From an uncultured Vampirovibrio sp. (GTDB lineage Bacteria > Cyanobacteriota > Vampirovibrionia > Gastranaerophilales > Gastranaerophilaceae): a stretch of DNA of 50,035 nucleotides. Numbering within the stretch: the first letter of the stretch is position 1; every line of letters starts with the position of its first letter. The stretch is taken from assembly GCA_910579975.1 (NCBI GenBank), contig CAJTWU010000016.1, forward strand, positions 1-50,035, written 5' to 3'. The notes under the pieces are model-generated. The model ran no database searches and was not told the DNA's origin. It saw only the letters and a program-made list of their open reading frames with translations. Shown here in pieces: positions 8,685 to 16,155 of the stretch. The position numbers were made by a program, and so were the translations under genes.

Positions 8685-10197
8685 AATTATTGGAAAAACT
8701 TTAATATTATTAGCGACAATCAGCTTAGCTCCTCTATCAATGGCGGAGACTGTTCAGAAGCCTTTAATGCTTAGAGCAGAAACTAATGCAGCTAATATGG
8801 AAATGGTGATAAAAGATAATTTTATAAAAGCAAAATATGCTTCTGCTGATAATAGATTTTTGCAAGGCAATGTCAAAGCTTCTTATGATGATTTCGCAGA
8901 CCTGATTTCCAGAGCGGTACATGATGATTATGTATTTTTGGTTTATGGAATGAAAATGGCTGAATATGGGTTCTTTGATTTATCAGATAGATTGATTAAC
9001 AAACTTGATAATAATTTATTTACACAAAATTATGCTAAAGATATTCGAAAATTCTATTATCCGACAGGAATGGTTAATTCTAAAGATACAATTTATCTTG
9101 CAGATGCTTATGCAAGCATTGTTTATAACAATCTTGCAATAGAAACAACTTCTGAACTTTTAAACAGTACACAGGCTGCAGAAAGTGATTATAAAAATTA
9201 TCTTATTGCACTTGGTTTTTATAAATCAAATAATTTACCGCAAGCATTAAAATACATTAATAACGCAATTATAGAAAACGATACAAATGTAAACTATAAG
9301 ATATTAAAAACAAAAATTCTTGCAGACTCCAATAAATCAAAACAGGCATTAAAAGTTCTAGCCGAAATTAAAAAAACTGAATTTTTAACAGTTGATTTTC
9401 AAGAAAAAATCAGAGCTGTTGAGGAATATGTTGAATATAAGGTGGCAAAAGATGAACCTTTGAAGGATTATCATTTGTCATACTATTATCATTTACAAGA
9501 AAAGAGTCTTTTAGCTACAAAAGTTTTACAATCAGCTATTTTACAAGCAAAACAGTATGCACCGCAGATATTTGCACTCTTAGGTAAAATCTATTATGAC
9601 AATAATGAAGCTCTAAAGGCGCAAGAATTTGCTCAAAGAGCATTTAAAGAAGATAACAGAAATTATTTAGCAGCGCTTACTCTTGCAGATTTAAGCTTTG
9701 ATGAAAGAAAATACGAAGACGCCCTAAAATACTATAAAACAGCTAAAAAACTTACAAAAAACACTGCTCCTTCAGTAGGAATAGCAAAAACTTATCTTGC
9801 TTTAGAACAGGATAAAAAATCAAAAAAATTGTATGAAAAACTTCTTAAAAAACATGCTTCTGATGAAGATTTATTAATCGGTTCATTAATGGTATTTCCT
9901 CAAAGAGCTGATGATTACTTAGCAAGAATAGCTTCTGTTGACATTTCTAATAACGAGATATGGCTTGGATTGGCAAATCAGGCTATTAAAGATAAAAATT
10001 ATTCAATGGCTGAAACTTACTTAAATAATTCATATTATATTGACGAAAATAACTTTAAATATTATTATTATTTAAGTGTGGTATTAAGAGCCAAGGGAGA
10101 TATTGAAAAATCTAATCAATCTTTGGTAAGATGTTCCATCCTAAACTCTGATTATGCAGCAAATATTAATCCAGGACATAGTATCTATGAAGAGTAA
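8677..10197 (+). CDS. Exported TPR-repeat protein
   Basis: 506 residues with a signal peptide at 1-23 (basic start, hydrophobic core, SMA cut site before ETVQ), so it is likely periplasmic or outer-membrane facing. The rest is helical with several tetratricopeptide-like units, clearest at about 300-335 (ALLGKIYYDNNEALKAQEFA) and 340-365 (LTLADLSFDERKYEDALKYY). TPR units bind proteins. It is translationally coupled to the HD-GYP gene before it and the response regulator after it, so it may be an extracytoplasmic sensor or assembly partner for this signalling operon. Confidence 0.75.
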   Translation: MNKIIGKTLILLATISLAPLSMAETVQKPLMLRAETNAANMEMVIKDNFIKAKYASADNRFLQGNVKASYDDFADLISRAVHDDYVFLVYGMKMAEYGFFDLSDRLINKLDNNLFTQNYAKDIRKFYYPTGMVNSKDTIYLADAYASIVYNNLAIETTSELLNSTQAAESDYKNYLIALGFYKSNNLPQALKYINNAIIENDTNVNYKILKTKILADSNKSKQALKVLAEIKKTEFLTVDFQEKIRAVEEYVEYKVAKDEPLKDYHLSYYYHLQEKSLLATKVLQSAILQAKQYAPQIFALLGKIYYDNNEALKAQEFAQRAFKEDNRNYLAALTLADLSFDERKYEDALKYYKTAKKLTKNTAPSVGIAKTYLALEQDKKSKKLYEKLLKKHASDEDLLIGSLMVFPQRADDYLARIASVDISNNEIWLGLANQAIKDKNYSMAETYLNNSYYIDENNFKYYYYLSVVLRAKGDIEKSNQSLVRCSILNSDYAANINPGHSIYEE

Positions 10198-10834
10198 CAT
10201 TTTAATCGTTGAAGATCATGAATTAACCAGATTTGGACTAAAAACAGCGTTTGAAGCCTGTGATTTTGTTGAAAATATTTTTGAAGCAGACTCTGCTGAA
10301 ACAGGTATAGATATTATTGACAGTAAGTCTGTTGATTTGGTCATTATGGATTTAGGTTTGCCTGGTATGGATGGTATACAAGCAACAGAAAAAGTTAAAC
10401 AACACGATAGAGATTTAAAAGTTATAATTTTAACTTCACATAACGATTCACAAGAAGTTTTAAATTCTTTGAAAGCCGGAGCGAATGCTTATTGTTCAAA
10501 AGAAATTAATCCTAAAAGGTTAACACAAGTTGTTCAATCAGTGTTAGACGGAGCTTCGTGGTTTGACCCTTCAATTGCGCATATCGTACTTGATGCCGCA
10601 GCTAAGTCTCAACAAATAGAAAAACCAAAACCTGAAAAGGATTATGGATTAACATCTCGTGAAACACAGATATTAAAACTAATAACAGAAGGATATAGCA
10701 ATAATGAAATTGCCAACCAGCTTTTTGTAAGTATAAATACAACAAAAGCTCATGTTGCTAGTATTTTACAAAAATTAGAAGTTGATGACAGATTACAAGC
10801 AGCATTAAAAGCTCTTAAAGAAAGATTGGTTTAA
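10187..10834 (+). CDS. NarL/FixJ-type response regulator
   Basis: 215 residues from ATG 10187. This start puts the canonical NILIVEDHE strand at the N-terminus and has AGGA 10 bases upstream; an in-frame ATG at 10154 would add a non-family extension. The receiver domain has acidic residues E9/D10, the phospho-acceptor Asp55 (VIMDLGLPGMDG) and Lys105. The LuxR-type HTH is at about 150-210 (LTSRETQILKLITEGYSNNEIANQLFVSINTTKAHV). It activates or represses genes when phosphorylated. No histidine kinase gene is in the window. It overlaps the TPR gene by 11 bases and is 1 base from the next regulator. Confidence 0.9.
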   Translation: MKSNILIVEDHELTRFGLKTAFEACDFVENIFEADSAETGIDIIDSKSVDLVIMDLGLPGMDGIQATEKVKQHDRDLKVIILTSHNDSQEVLNSLKAGANAYCSKEINPKRLTQVVQSVLDGASWFDPSIAHIVLDAAAKSQQIEKPKPEKDYGLTSRETQILKLITEGYSNNEIANQLFVSINTTKAHVASILQKLEVDDRLQAALKALKERLV

Positions 10835-10835
10835 A

Positions 10836-11462
10836 ATGGGCGGAGTAGCTTCAATATTAGTAGTAGATGATAACCCTAAATTTTTAGCAGATGCACTTCC
10901 AATGTATGGATATGATGTAACTGTAGCTGAAGATGGCATTGAAGCTTTAAAAATTTTATTTGAAAAAGAAGAACATTTTGATTTAATGCTTCTTGATGTA
11001 ATGATGCCAAATATGGATGGCTGGGATACTTTAAAAGCTGTAAGAAAAAATAAAAAAACAGAATATCTTCCTGTTATAATGATAACAGCTGTAAGTGAAG
11101 AACAAAAAGTTGTAACCGGACTTCGAACCGGAGCCGATGATTATATCGTAAAACCTTTTATTCTTCCAAACTTATTAGCCCGGATTGAAGCAGTCTTGAG
11201 ACGTTCTCAGTGGCAAAAAGAAACACAGCCTAAAAAAGAAAAGACAATAAATAAAGGGGTCAATGTTGAGGCTTTAACCCCTAAAGAAAAAGAAGTTCTA
11301 GCTCTTGTTGCAAAAGGTGCCAGCAATCAAGAAATTGCAGACAAGCTTTGTGTAAGAGATGTAACTGTTAAAACACATTTGAATAGTATTTTTAAAAAAT
11401 TAAAAGTTACAAATAGAACTCAAGCAGTGCTTTTGGCAATGGAAATAGACTTAATAAATTGA
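10836..11462 (+). CDS. Response regulator with LuxR-type HTH
   Basis: 208 residues. The receiver domain has Asp11/12, the phospho-acceptor Asp54 (MLLDVMMPNMDGWD), Thr84 and Lys106 (DDYIVKPF). The LuxR HTH is at about 148-205 (LTPKEKEVLALVAKGASNQEIADKL). Helix alpha-1 is about three residues shorter than usual (DDNPKFLADALPMYGYDV), a form I associate with cyanobacterial receivers. Two DNA-binding regulators in tandem suggests cross-talk or a shared kinase, and neither has a kinase beside it. Confidence 0.87.
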   Translation: MGGVASILVVDDNPKFLADALPMYGYDVTVAEDGIEALKILFEKEEHFDLMLLDVMMPNMDGWDTLKAVRKNKKTEYLPVIMITAVSEEQKVVTGLRTGADDYIVKPFILPNLLARIEAVLRRSQWQKETQPKKEKTINKGVNVEALTPKEKEVLALVAKGASNQEIADKLCVRDVTVKTHLNSIFKKLKVTNRTQAVLLAMEIDLIN

Positions 11463-11476
11463 TGAGGAATATAAAT

Positions 11477-11992
11477 ATGTTATCAAAAGAAGAATTAGCG
11501 AACTTATTACTAAAAGATACAGATACTTTTAACAGAGAAGCAAAAGATGCAGATTTAAGCGAAACCGATTTTTCAGGATGCACTATTGAAGGCGCGGTTT
11601 TTGATAATGTAGATTTAAACTCATCTTCTTTTGCAGATTCACAGCTTACAGAAGTTAAATTTATAAATTGTGACTTAACTTCTATTGATTTTAACCGTGC
11701 ACATCTTGTTGAATGCGCATTTAATGAGTCTGTATTAAATGGAGCAGACTTTAGTTATGCAACAATTGATTATTGCAACTTTGCAGAAGCAGACCTTGCA
11801 GGAACAATTTTTAGAGATGCTGATTTATCAAATTCTGACTTAACAGAATCTGAAAACCTTAGTGCAAGCAGATTTGATGACTCAACTATTTGGCCTGATA
11901 ATGAAAATCTTCCTGATGATTTTGACTCAAGCTACTCTGATGACTTATCATCACTTAAAGATGATGATGATTTTGCACCATCTGATTATTAG
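11477..11992 (+). CDS. Pentapeptide-repeat protein
   Basis: I chose ATG 11477 because GAGGA at 11464-11468 is spaced 8 bases from it; earlier in-frame TTG/ATG codons overlap the previous stop without a ribosome site. 171 residues. Residues about 20-125 are pentapeptide repeats of the A(D/N)LXX type (ADLSETDFSGCTIEGAVFDN and similar), which fold as a right-handed quadrilateral beta helix. The C-terminal 40 residues are very acidic (Asp/Ser rich). Such proteins can mimic DNA or act as binding platforms. Pentapeptide proteins are especially common in Cyanobacteria. It is the last gene of the signalling operon and ends tail to tail with the next gene (4-base overlap). Confidence 0.82.
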   Translation: MLSKEELANLLLKDTDTFNREAKDADLSETDFSGCTIEGAVFDNVDLNSSSFADSQLTEVKFINCDLTSIDFNRAHLVECAFNESVLNGADFSYATIDYCNFAEADLAGTIFRDADLSNSDLTESENLSASRFDDSTIWPDNENLPDDFDSSYSDDLSSLKDDDDFAPSDY

Positions 11993-12633
11993 TCCAAAGT
12001 ATCGTCCAGTTTTATTTTTTCAGACTCCAACGGGGTATAGTCAAAATTAAAAGGAAATTCTTTTAACTGCTCTTTAATTTTATGTTTATTGCAACGCATT
12101 TCTGTGTAATTAACAGAGCTCGGGTTCTTTTTAAAACCTCTGGACTCATATTTTTTTACGACATTAAAAGGTCCGTCTGTGACGGCTTTTAATTGTATGT
12201 CAGAAGCTCCAAAATCAGAAGCATCTTTAAATAACTGAAATAAAAGTGTATCACCTGTAAAAGGAATTTTTTTATTCTTTTCTTGAGGAATTGCACATAA
12301 ACCTTCTAAATAAAAACTGTTCCCTTCAGTGTAAGTCATAATTCCACAAGGTTTACCGTCATGAAGTGCTACATATGTTTTATTATCAGGATCATGGGCA
12401 CATGCTATACAATAGTCTAAAACTTTTTGCCAACGGCGTTGAAGAACTTCTGATAATTTAGGAAATAGTTTTTTATAATCCACTTTCTTGCCAAGTTTAT
12501 CCAAAAAAGTTCTATCCTCTCGCGTTAGTATACAAATATCAATATCAGATTTTCCCCGGCCTTTTATTTCAGTCGTTACACGAGCTATTTTGTATGCTTG
12601 AAAGTTAATATTATTTTGAGATTGAATTTTCAT
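11989..12633 (-). CDS. GNAT-like acetyltransferase with lineage N-terminal tag
   Basis: 214 residues from ATG 12633; the frame continues upstream to a TTG at 12669, but the ATG gives the shared N-terminal motif MKIQSQNNINFQAYK. The body resembles a GNAT fold: YVALHDGKPCGIMTYTEGNSFYLEGLCAIP, then a modified acetyl-CoA loop and NVVKKYESRGFKK near residue 170, which matches the family's late YExxGF motif. The substrate is unknown. The first 15 residues match the N-termini of four other hypothetical proteins in this window. No Shine-Dalgarno is visible. Confidence 0.62.
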   Translation of the reverse strand: MKIQSQNNINFQAYKIARVTTEIKGRGKSDIDICILTREDRTFLDKLGKKVDYKKLFPKLSEVLQRRWQKVLDYCIACAHDPDNKTYVALHDGKPCGIMTYTEGNSFYLEGLCAIPQEKNKKIPFTGDTLLFQLFKDASDFGASDIQLKAVTDGPFNVVKKYESRGFKKNPSSVNYTEMRCNKHKIKEQLKEFPFNFDYTPLESEKIKLDDTLD

Positions 12634-12672
12634 ACTATAAAAATCACTGTAATTATTAATTTTTGCCAAATT

Positions 12673-12691
12673 GTTACAATTAATTTACAAT
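12673..12691 (+). promoter_or_regulatory. HLR1-like direct repeat (3-bp spacer)
   Basis: GTTACAAT (12673-12680) and TTTACAAT (12684-12691) are direct repeats that fit the RpaB half-site KTTACAWW, but the spacer is 3 bp instead of 2. They lie 40 bp upstream of the rpmB -10 and just upstream of the acetyltransferase start on the other strand. A possible but imperfect RpaB site. Confidence 0.3.
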
Positions 12692-12727
12692 AATGCTTGT
12701 AAAAAAATCGGGTTTCGGGTACACTAA

Positions 12728-12736
12728 TGTTATAAT
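12728..12736 (+). promoter_or_regulatory. Extended -10 promoter of rpmB
   Basis: TGTTATAAT: a full consensus extended -10. No convincing -35. Transcription would begin near 12743, leaving a short leader with AGAAGGA before ATG 12762. Confidence 0.75.
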
Positions 12737-12761
12737 ACACTGGTAGAAAGAAGGAAAAATC

Positions 12762-12953
12762 ATGGCAAAACATTGTGAAGTATGCGGTAAATCAGCATTA
12801 AAATCATCAAAATTAACATTCTCTCATAAACAAATTCCTAACAGACAAACTCCAAATCTTCAAGAAATCAGAGTTAATGTAAATGGACAAACTAAGAGAA
12901 TGACAGTTTGTACTTCTTGTTTAAAAGCAGGCAAAGTTCAAAAAGCTGTTTAA
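12762..12953 (+). CDS. rpmB: 50S ribosomal protein L28
   Basis: 63 residues with the bL28 pattern: CEVCGKSALKSSKLTFSHKQIPNRQTPNLQ then VCTSCLKAGKV. The two CxxC pairs mark the zinc-binding (C+) version of L28. It is a structural protein of the large ribosomal subunit. Single-gene transcript with its own extended -10 promoter, the Shine-Dalgarno AAGGA and a terminator directly after the stop. Confidence 0.95.
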   Translation: MAKHCEVCGKSALKSSKLTFSHKQIPNRQTPNLQEIRVNVNGQTKRMTVCTSCLKAGKVQKAV

Positions 12954-12988
12954 CAAAAAATCGGTTTGCTAAGCAAACCGATTTTTTT
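12954..12988. terminator. Bidirectional terminator between rpmB and the convergent gene
   Basis: The stem TCGGTTTG (12961-12968) pairs with CAAACCGA, flanked by A6 on the left and T7 on the right. It ends rpmB on the plus strand and directly follows the stop of the 303-aa gene on the minus strand. Confidence 0.88.
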
Positions 12989-13898
12989 ATCTTCCCAAAT
13001 CTTTTCTTACTTGTGCTTTTGCTGCTGCAAGAACTTTTCTTAAATGAGGATAAGCGGTCCAAAATCTTTTATAAAAACCTTTTTCAGTACGTTTTTCCTG
13101 TTCAGAGAGAGAAACTCCTCGAAATTTTTTCATTACAATAGCACGAACATAAGCTGCTTCACTCATAGCAAATTGAGTCATTGCTTCTTTTATTTCCGGA
13201 CACAAATCCCAGGTTCTTTTATCAAATTCTGATATTTTTTCACGTCTTTCAGGATGAAGTTTATCATATTCAATCATACGAGCTCTTTGTGCAGACCTAT
13301 ATTCTTCTGTTTTACAAAATTGAGCAGCATGCCTGTTTCTTGCATACATTAATTCCTGATTTGCCTCATTATAAGCAGTCATTTTTTGAGCAATTTCTCT
13401 GTTTCCTGCTTCATCTGAAGCCTTTAATAACACTCTGTAATTAGGCATAAAGTAAACAAAATTTATTTGTTTCAAAGCCCAATCAAGAGAAGTTCTATTA
13501 GGCAACCCTAATTCTCGTGCTACTTCGTCCTTTGTTTTTAATTCTCCCCATAATTGCTGAAGCATTTTTAAAGAGAAATTTATATTACTTGTTCTTGCCT
13601 CAAATTGACGTTTGTAAATTGTATCTCTTGTAAAAGTAACATTATCAGCAATACCAGAGAATTCCGGATAGATAGATTTAACTTCATCTAATGTTTTGCA
13701 TTTTAATAAAGGAGCATAAACAGAACAATGAATATCAAGTAATGATTTATCAGAATTAGATTTACGAGCTTCTTCCAGCACTCTCTGAGGAAGTAATTGA
13801 CTACGTTTTTCTAGTATATATTTTAAATCAATAGCTTTACCTCGTCTCTGAAAAGACGGATTTTGATAATTAAAAGGGTTTATAGAATATATTTGCAT
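12987..13898 (-). CDS. Hypothetical protein with lineage N-terminal tag (303 aa)
   Basis: No known family recognised. The N-terminus MQIYSINPFNYQNPSFQRR resembles the start of four other hypotheticals in this window. The body is helical and strongly basic. Around residues 120-140 a short HTH-like stretch reads KTKDEVARELGLPNRTSLDWAL. Residues 195-303 are rich in Arg/Lys/Glu with aromatic residues (ERREKISEFDKRTWDLCPEIKEAM). It lies 39 bases after clpP on the same strand, so it may be read from the clpP transcript; GAGGG lies 12 bases before the ATG. A DNA- or RNA-binding role is possible but not shown. Confidence 0.6.
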   Translation of the reverse strand: MQIYSINPFNYQNPSFQRRGKAIDLKYILEKRSQLLPQRVLEEARKSNSDKSLLDIHCSVYAPLLKCKTLDEVKSIYPEFSGIADNVTFTRDTIYKRQFEARTSNINFSLKMLQQLWGELKTKDEVARELGLPNRTSLDWALKQINFVYFMPNYRVLLKASDEAGNREIAQKMTAYNEANQELMYARNRHAAQFCKTEEYRSAQRARMIEYDKLHPERREKISEFDKRTWDLCPEIKEAMTQFAMSEAAYVRAIVMKKFRGVSLSEQEKRTEKGFYKRFWTAYPHLRKVLAAAKAQVRKDLGR

Positions 13899-13937
13899 AC
13901 AATCTATAAACCCTCTAAAAAAATAATTTGTTAGTTG

Positions 13938-14543
13938 TTATTGAACTGAAGTTACAACTTTATCAATAAGTCCGTACTCAACGGCTTCAGCTGCTGACAA
14001 ATAGTGGTCACGTTCACAGTCTTCTTTAACTTTTTCAAATGGTTGACCGGCATTTTCAGCCATAATTCCAATTAACATATCTTTCATTCTAAGAATTTCT
14101 TTAGCTTCAAGTTCAATATCAGTTGCTTGACCTTTAGCACCGCCCAAAGGCTGGTGTATCATAATACGAGCGCTTGGAAGAGCCATTCTCTTTCCTTTAG
14201 CACCTGCTGATAATAAAAATGCACCCATTGAAGCCGCTTCTCCCAGACAAATTGTTTGTACATCAGCTTTAATCAAATTCATAGTGTCATAAATTGCCAT
14301 ACCGGCTGTAATAACACCACCCGGTGAATTTATATATAACATAATATCTTTTTCAGGATTTTCGCTATCCAACAAAAGAAGCTGCGCAACAACAGAATTT
14401 GCTACTTCATCATCAATTTCTGTACCCAGAAAAATAATTCTTTCTCTAAGTAATCTTGAAAAAATATCAAAAGATTTTTCACCACGAGAAGATGATTCAA
14501 TAACTGTAGGCACATAGCTCAATATTTTTTTCATATCTGACAT
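13938..14543 (-). CDS. clpP: ATP-dependent Clp protease proteolytic subunit
   Basis: 201 residues with the serine-protease triad Ser105 (GEAASMGA), His130 (IMIHQPLGG) and Asp179 (ERDHYLSAAEA). The oxyanion-hole region YINSPGG and the handle helix are present. ClpP forms tetradecameric chambers and works with ClpX or ClpA/C unfoldases, none of which is nearby. The Shine-Dalgarno AAAGGAGAG precedes the ATG. Confidence 0.96.
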   Translation of the reverse strand: MSDMKKILSYVPTVIESSSRGEKSFDIFSRLLRERIIFLGTEIDDEVANSVVAQLLLLDSENPEKDIMLYINSPGGVITAGMAIYDTMNLIKADVQTICLGEAASMGAFLLSAGAKGKRMALPSARIMIHQPLGGAKGQATDIELEAKEILRMKDMLIGIMAENAGQPFEKVKEDCERDHYLSAAEAVEYGLIDKVVTSVQ

Positions 14544-14611
14544 AAATCTCTCCTTTATTAAGGATATTCTAACGCAAATTCAATTTTGGTGCAATCAACC
14601 AAAAACATTAG

Positions 14612-14917
14612 CTATTGATTGTTTTTCAAAGCATTTTCTAAAGCTTTTTCCAGAACTTCAATCTTTTGTTCAAGCACTTTAACTTTTGAAGAACTTTCAT
14701 CTGCTGCGATAGACTCTTTTTCAAGTTCACGTTTATAAGAGTTTAATTTATCGTTTTTCAAACTTAATTTAAATCCGACTATAGACATCCCCAAAATAAT
14801 ACCGCATAAAAAAACTATAAGTAAATCATGTTTACCGCTTACAGAATGGAAACCAATCATTGCAGCTTCTACAGCAGAAAGTATAACTAGTACAATATAC
14901 AATAAACTTTTTTTCAT
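14612..14917 (-). CDS. LapA-like small membrane protein
   Basis: 101 residues. Two transmembrane helices (about 5-23 and 32-52) are separated by a short loop, then a charged coiled coil (about 58-98). This is the layout of the LapA/DUF1049 family of inner-membrane proteins. A good Shine-Dalgarno AAAGGAG precedes the ATG. That site can pair with an 11-base complement 30 bases upstream in the same mRNA (14950-14960), so translation might be damped by a hairpin. Confidence 0.6.
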   Translation of the reverse strand: MKKSLLYIVLVILSAVEAAMIGFHSVSGKHDLLIVFLCGIILGMSIVGFKLSLKNDKLNSYKRELEKESIAADESSSKVKVLEQKIEVLEKALENALKNNQ

Positions 14918-14919
14918 AA

Positions 14920-14960
14920 AAAACTCCTTTGTTTTTACATCTTATCTCAAAAGGAGTTTT
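14920..14960. repeat. Perfect 11-bp inverted repeat carrying a Shine-Dalgarno on each strand
   Basis: AAAACTCCTTT (14920-14930) and AAAGGAGTTTT (14950-14960) are exact inverse complements separated by 19 bases. On the minus strand the proximal arm is the ribosome site of the LapA-like gene. On the plus strand the distal arm is placed like a ribosome site for a tiny frame starting at ATG 14962. Confidence 0.75.
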
Positions 14961-14961
14961 C

Positions 14962-14997
14962 ATGCTACAATATGGATATAATCCAACTAAGGTGTAA
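14962..14997 (+). CDS. Possible 11-residue leader peptide before flhB
   Basis: ATG 14962 follows AAAGGAG by a short spacer and encodes MLQYGYNPTKV, stopping 2 bases before the flhB ATG. A translated leader so close could couple ribosomes to flhB. Against it, TATAAT at 14977-14982 lies inside this frame, and a promoter there would make a transcript that starts after the leader. The two readings exclude each other for any one transcript. Confidence 0.25.
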   Translation: MLQYGYNPTKV

Positions 14998-14999
14998 AC

Positions 15000-16061
15000 A
15001 TGGGTGATGAAGATAAGCAATATGATGCCACCCCCCAGAAACTTGAGAGAGCAAGAAAAGAGGGGCAGGTTGTAAAATCAAAAGACGTGTCAACAGCATT
15101 GTCTCTTCTTGTTATGTTTACTTTCATAAACCTTATGGCACCAATCATTTGGAAAATGATTGTAGGCTTGTTTAAAACATTATATGAGCAAATACCAAAT
15201 CATACTCTACAAGAAATAGGTCTTACATATATCCTAACGGTGACCGTTATTCCAACAGTTGTAATAATTGGTTCTATTCTTTTTGTTGCAGCATTTGTCG
15301 CCATTTTAGGAGACTTTATGCAAGTAGGTCCACTTGTAGCAACAGCACCATTAGTTCCAAAGTTAGATAAACTTAATCCTACAAAATATTTTAAAAACCT
15401 TTTTCAGGTAAAAACATTGTTTGAACTGGGGAAAAATATTGTTAAAGTTGCAGTGCTGGGATTAGTAGGCTGGTCTGTTTACAGCGCCCATCTGGAAGCA
15501 ATTCTTGGGTTAGTTGCTATTGATAATAATTTTGCAGTAATGATTGAATTCGGTAAATTGATTGTCGAGTTTATATACAAAGCCTGTATTGCATTCTTAA
15601 TAATTGCTGCAGCCGATTATGGTATGACAAAATGGAAATTCTTAAAAGACCAAAAAATGTCATTCAAGGAAATCAAAGATGAATACAAAAACTCAGAAGG
15701 TGACCCGCACGTAAAAGCAGCACTTCGTCAACGTCGTATGCAAATGCTTCAAAGAGGTGCAATGGACTCTGTTCCAGAAGCAGATTTTGTTGTAAGAAAC
15801 CCGACCCACGTAGCATGCGCAATGAAATATGATGCAGAGACAATGCAATCACCAACTCTTACTTGCAAAGGAACAGAATTAATTGCAAAACAAATTATTG
15901 ATATTGCAGTAAAGCATAATGTTCCTGTAATTGATAATGCACCGGTTGCACGTGCCTTATTCAGAATGGTAGATATTAACCAGCAAATTCCTCCAGAATT
16001 ATATAAAGCTGTTGCAGAAATACTATTATTTGTGTATGGATTAAAAAACAAGCAAGGTTAA
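15000..16061 (+). CDS. flhB: Flagellar export protein FlhB
   Basis: 353 residues with the FlhB/SctU plan. An N-terminal cytoplasmic stretch (QYDATPQKLERARKEGQVVKSKD) leads into four TM segments (about 28-52, 82-105, 140-160, 182-202) and a linker helix. The autocleavage loop NPTH is at 267-270, followed by the C-terminal domain (VACAMKYDAE to VYGLKNK). FlhB is the substrate-specificity switch of the flagellar type III export apparatus. I prefer FlhB over a virulence homologue because flagellin and a FliA-like sigma factor are in the window, but no other export genes are adjacent. AAGGTG precedes the ATG. Confidence 0.9.
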   Translation: MGDEDKQYDATPQKLERARKEGQVVKSKDVSTALSLLVMFTFINLMAPIIWKMIVGLFKTLYEQIPNHTLQEIGLTYILTVTVIPTVVIIGSILFVAAFVAILGDFMQVGPLVATAPLVPKLDKLNPTKYFKNLFQVKTLFELGKNIVKVAVLGLVGWSVYSAHLEAILGLVAIDNNFAVMIEFGKLIVEFIYKACIAFLIIAAADYGMTKWKFLKDQKMSFKEIKDEYKNSEGDPHVKAALRQRRMQMLQRGAMDSVPEADFVVRNPTHVACAMKYDAETMQSPTLTCKGTELIAKQIIDIAVKHNVPVIDNAPVARALFRMVDINQQIPPELYKAVAEILLFVYGLKNKQG

Positions 16062-16095
16062 AGACTCCGAAATCATCTTTTTGATGGAGGGAAAA

Positions 16096-16122
16096 ACCTT
16101 GAAAAAAACAAAAAATCAAGGT
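16096..16122. repeat. Inverted repeat between flhB and the sigma gene
   Basis: ACCTTGA (16096-16102) and TCAAGGT (16116-16122) are inverse complements around a 13-base A-rich loop. No T-run follows, so it is not a typical terminator. It may be an mRNA stem between the two genes. Confidence 0.45.
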
Positions 16123-16155
16123 AGAATTGACATAGGTTAGTTTAGATAAGAGAAG

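Noticed and set aside
12987..13444. Plus-strand frames of 60-90 codons antisense to the 303-aa gene
   Set aside because: Shadows of the minus-strand gene; Phe/Leu-rich translations and no ribosome sites.
16081..16150. TTGACA near 16128 as a -35 for the sigma gene
   Set aside because: No -10 at 16-18 bp; the nearest TAGATA is too close.
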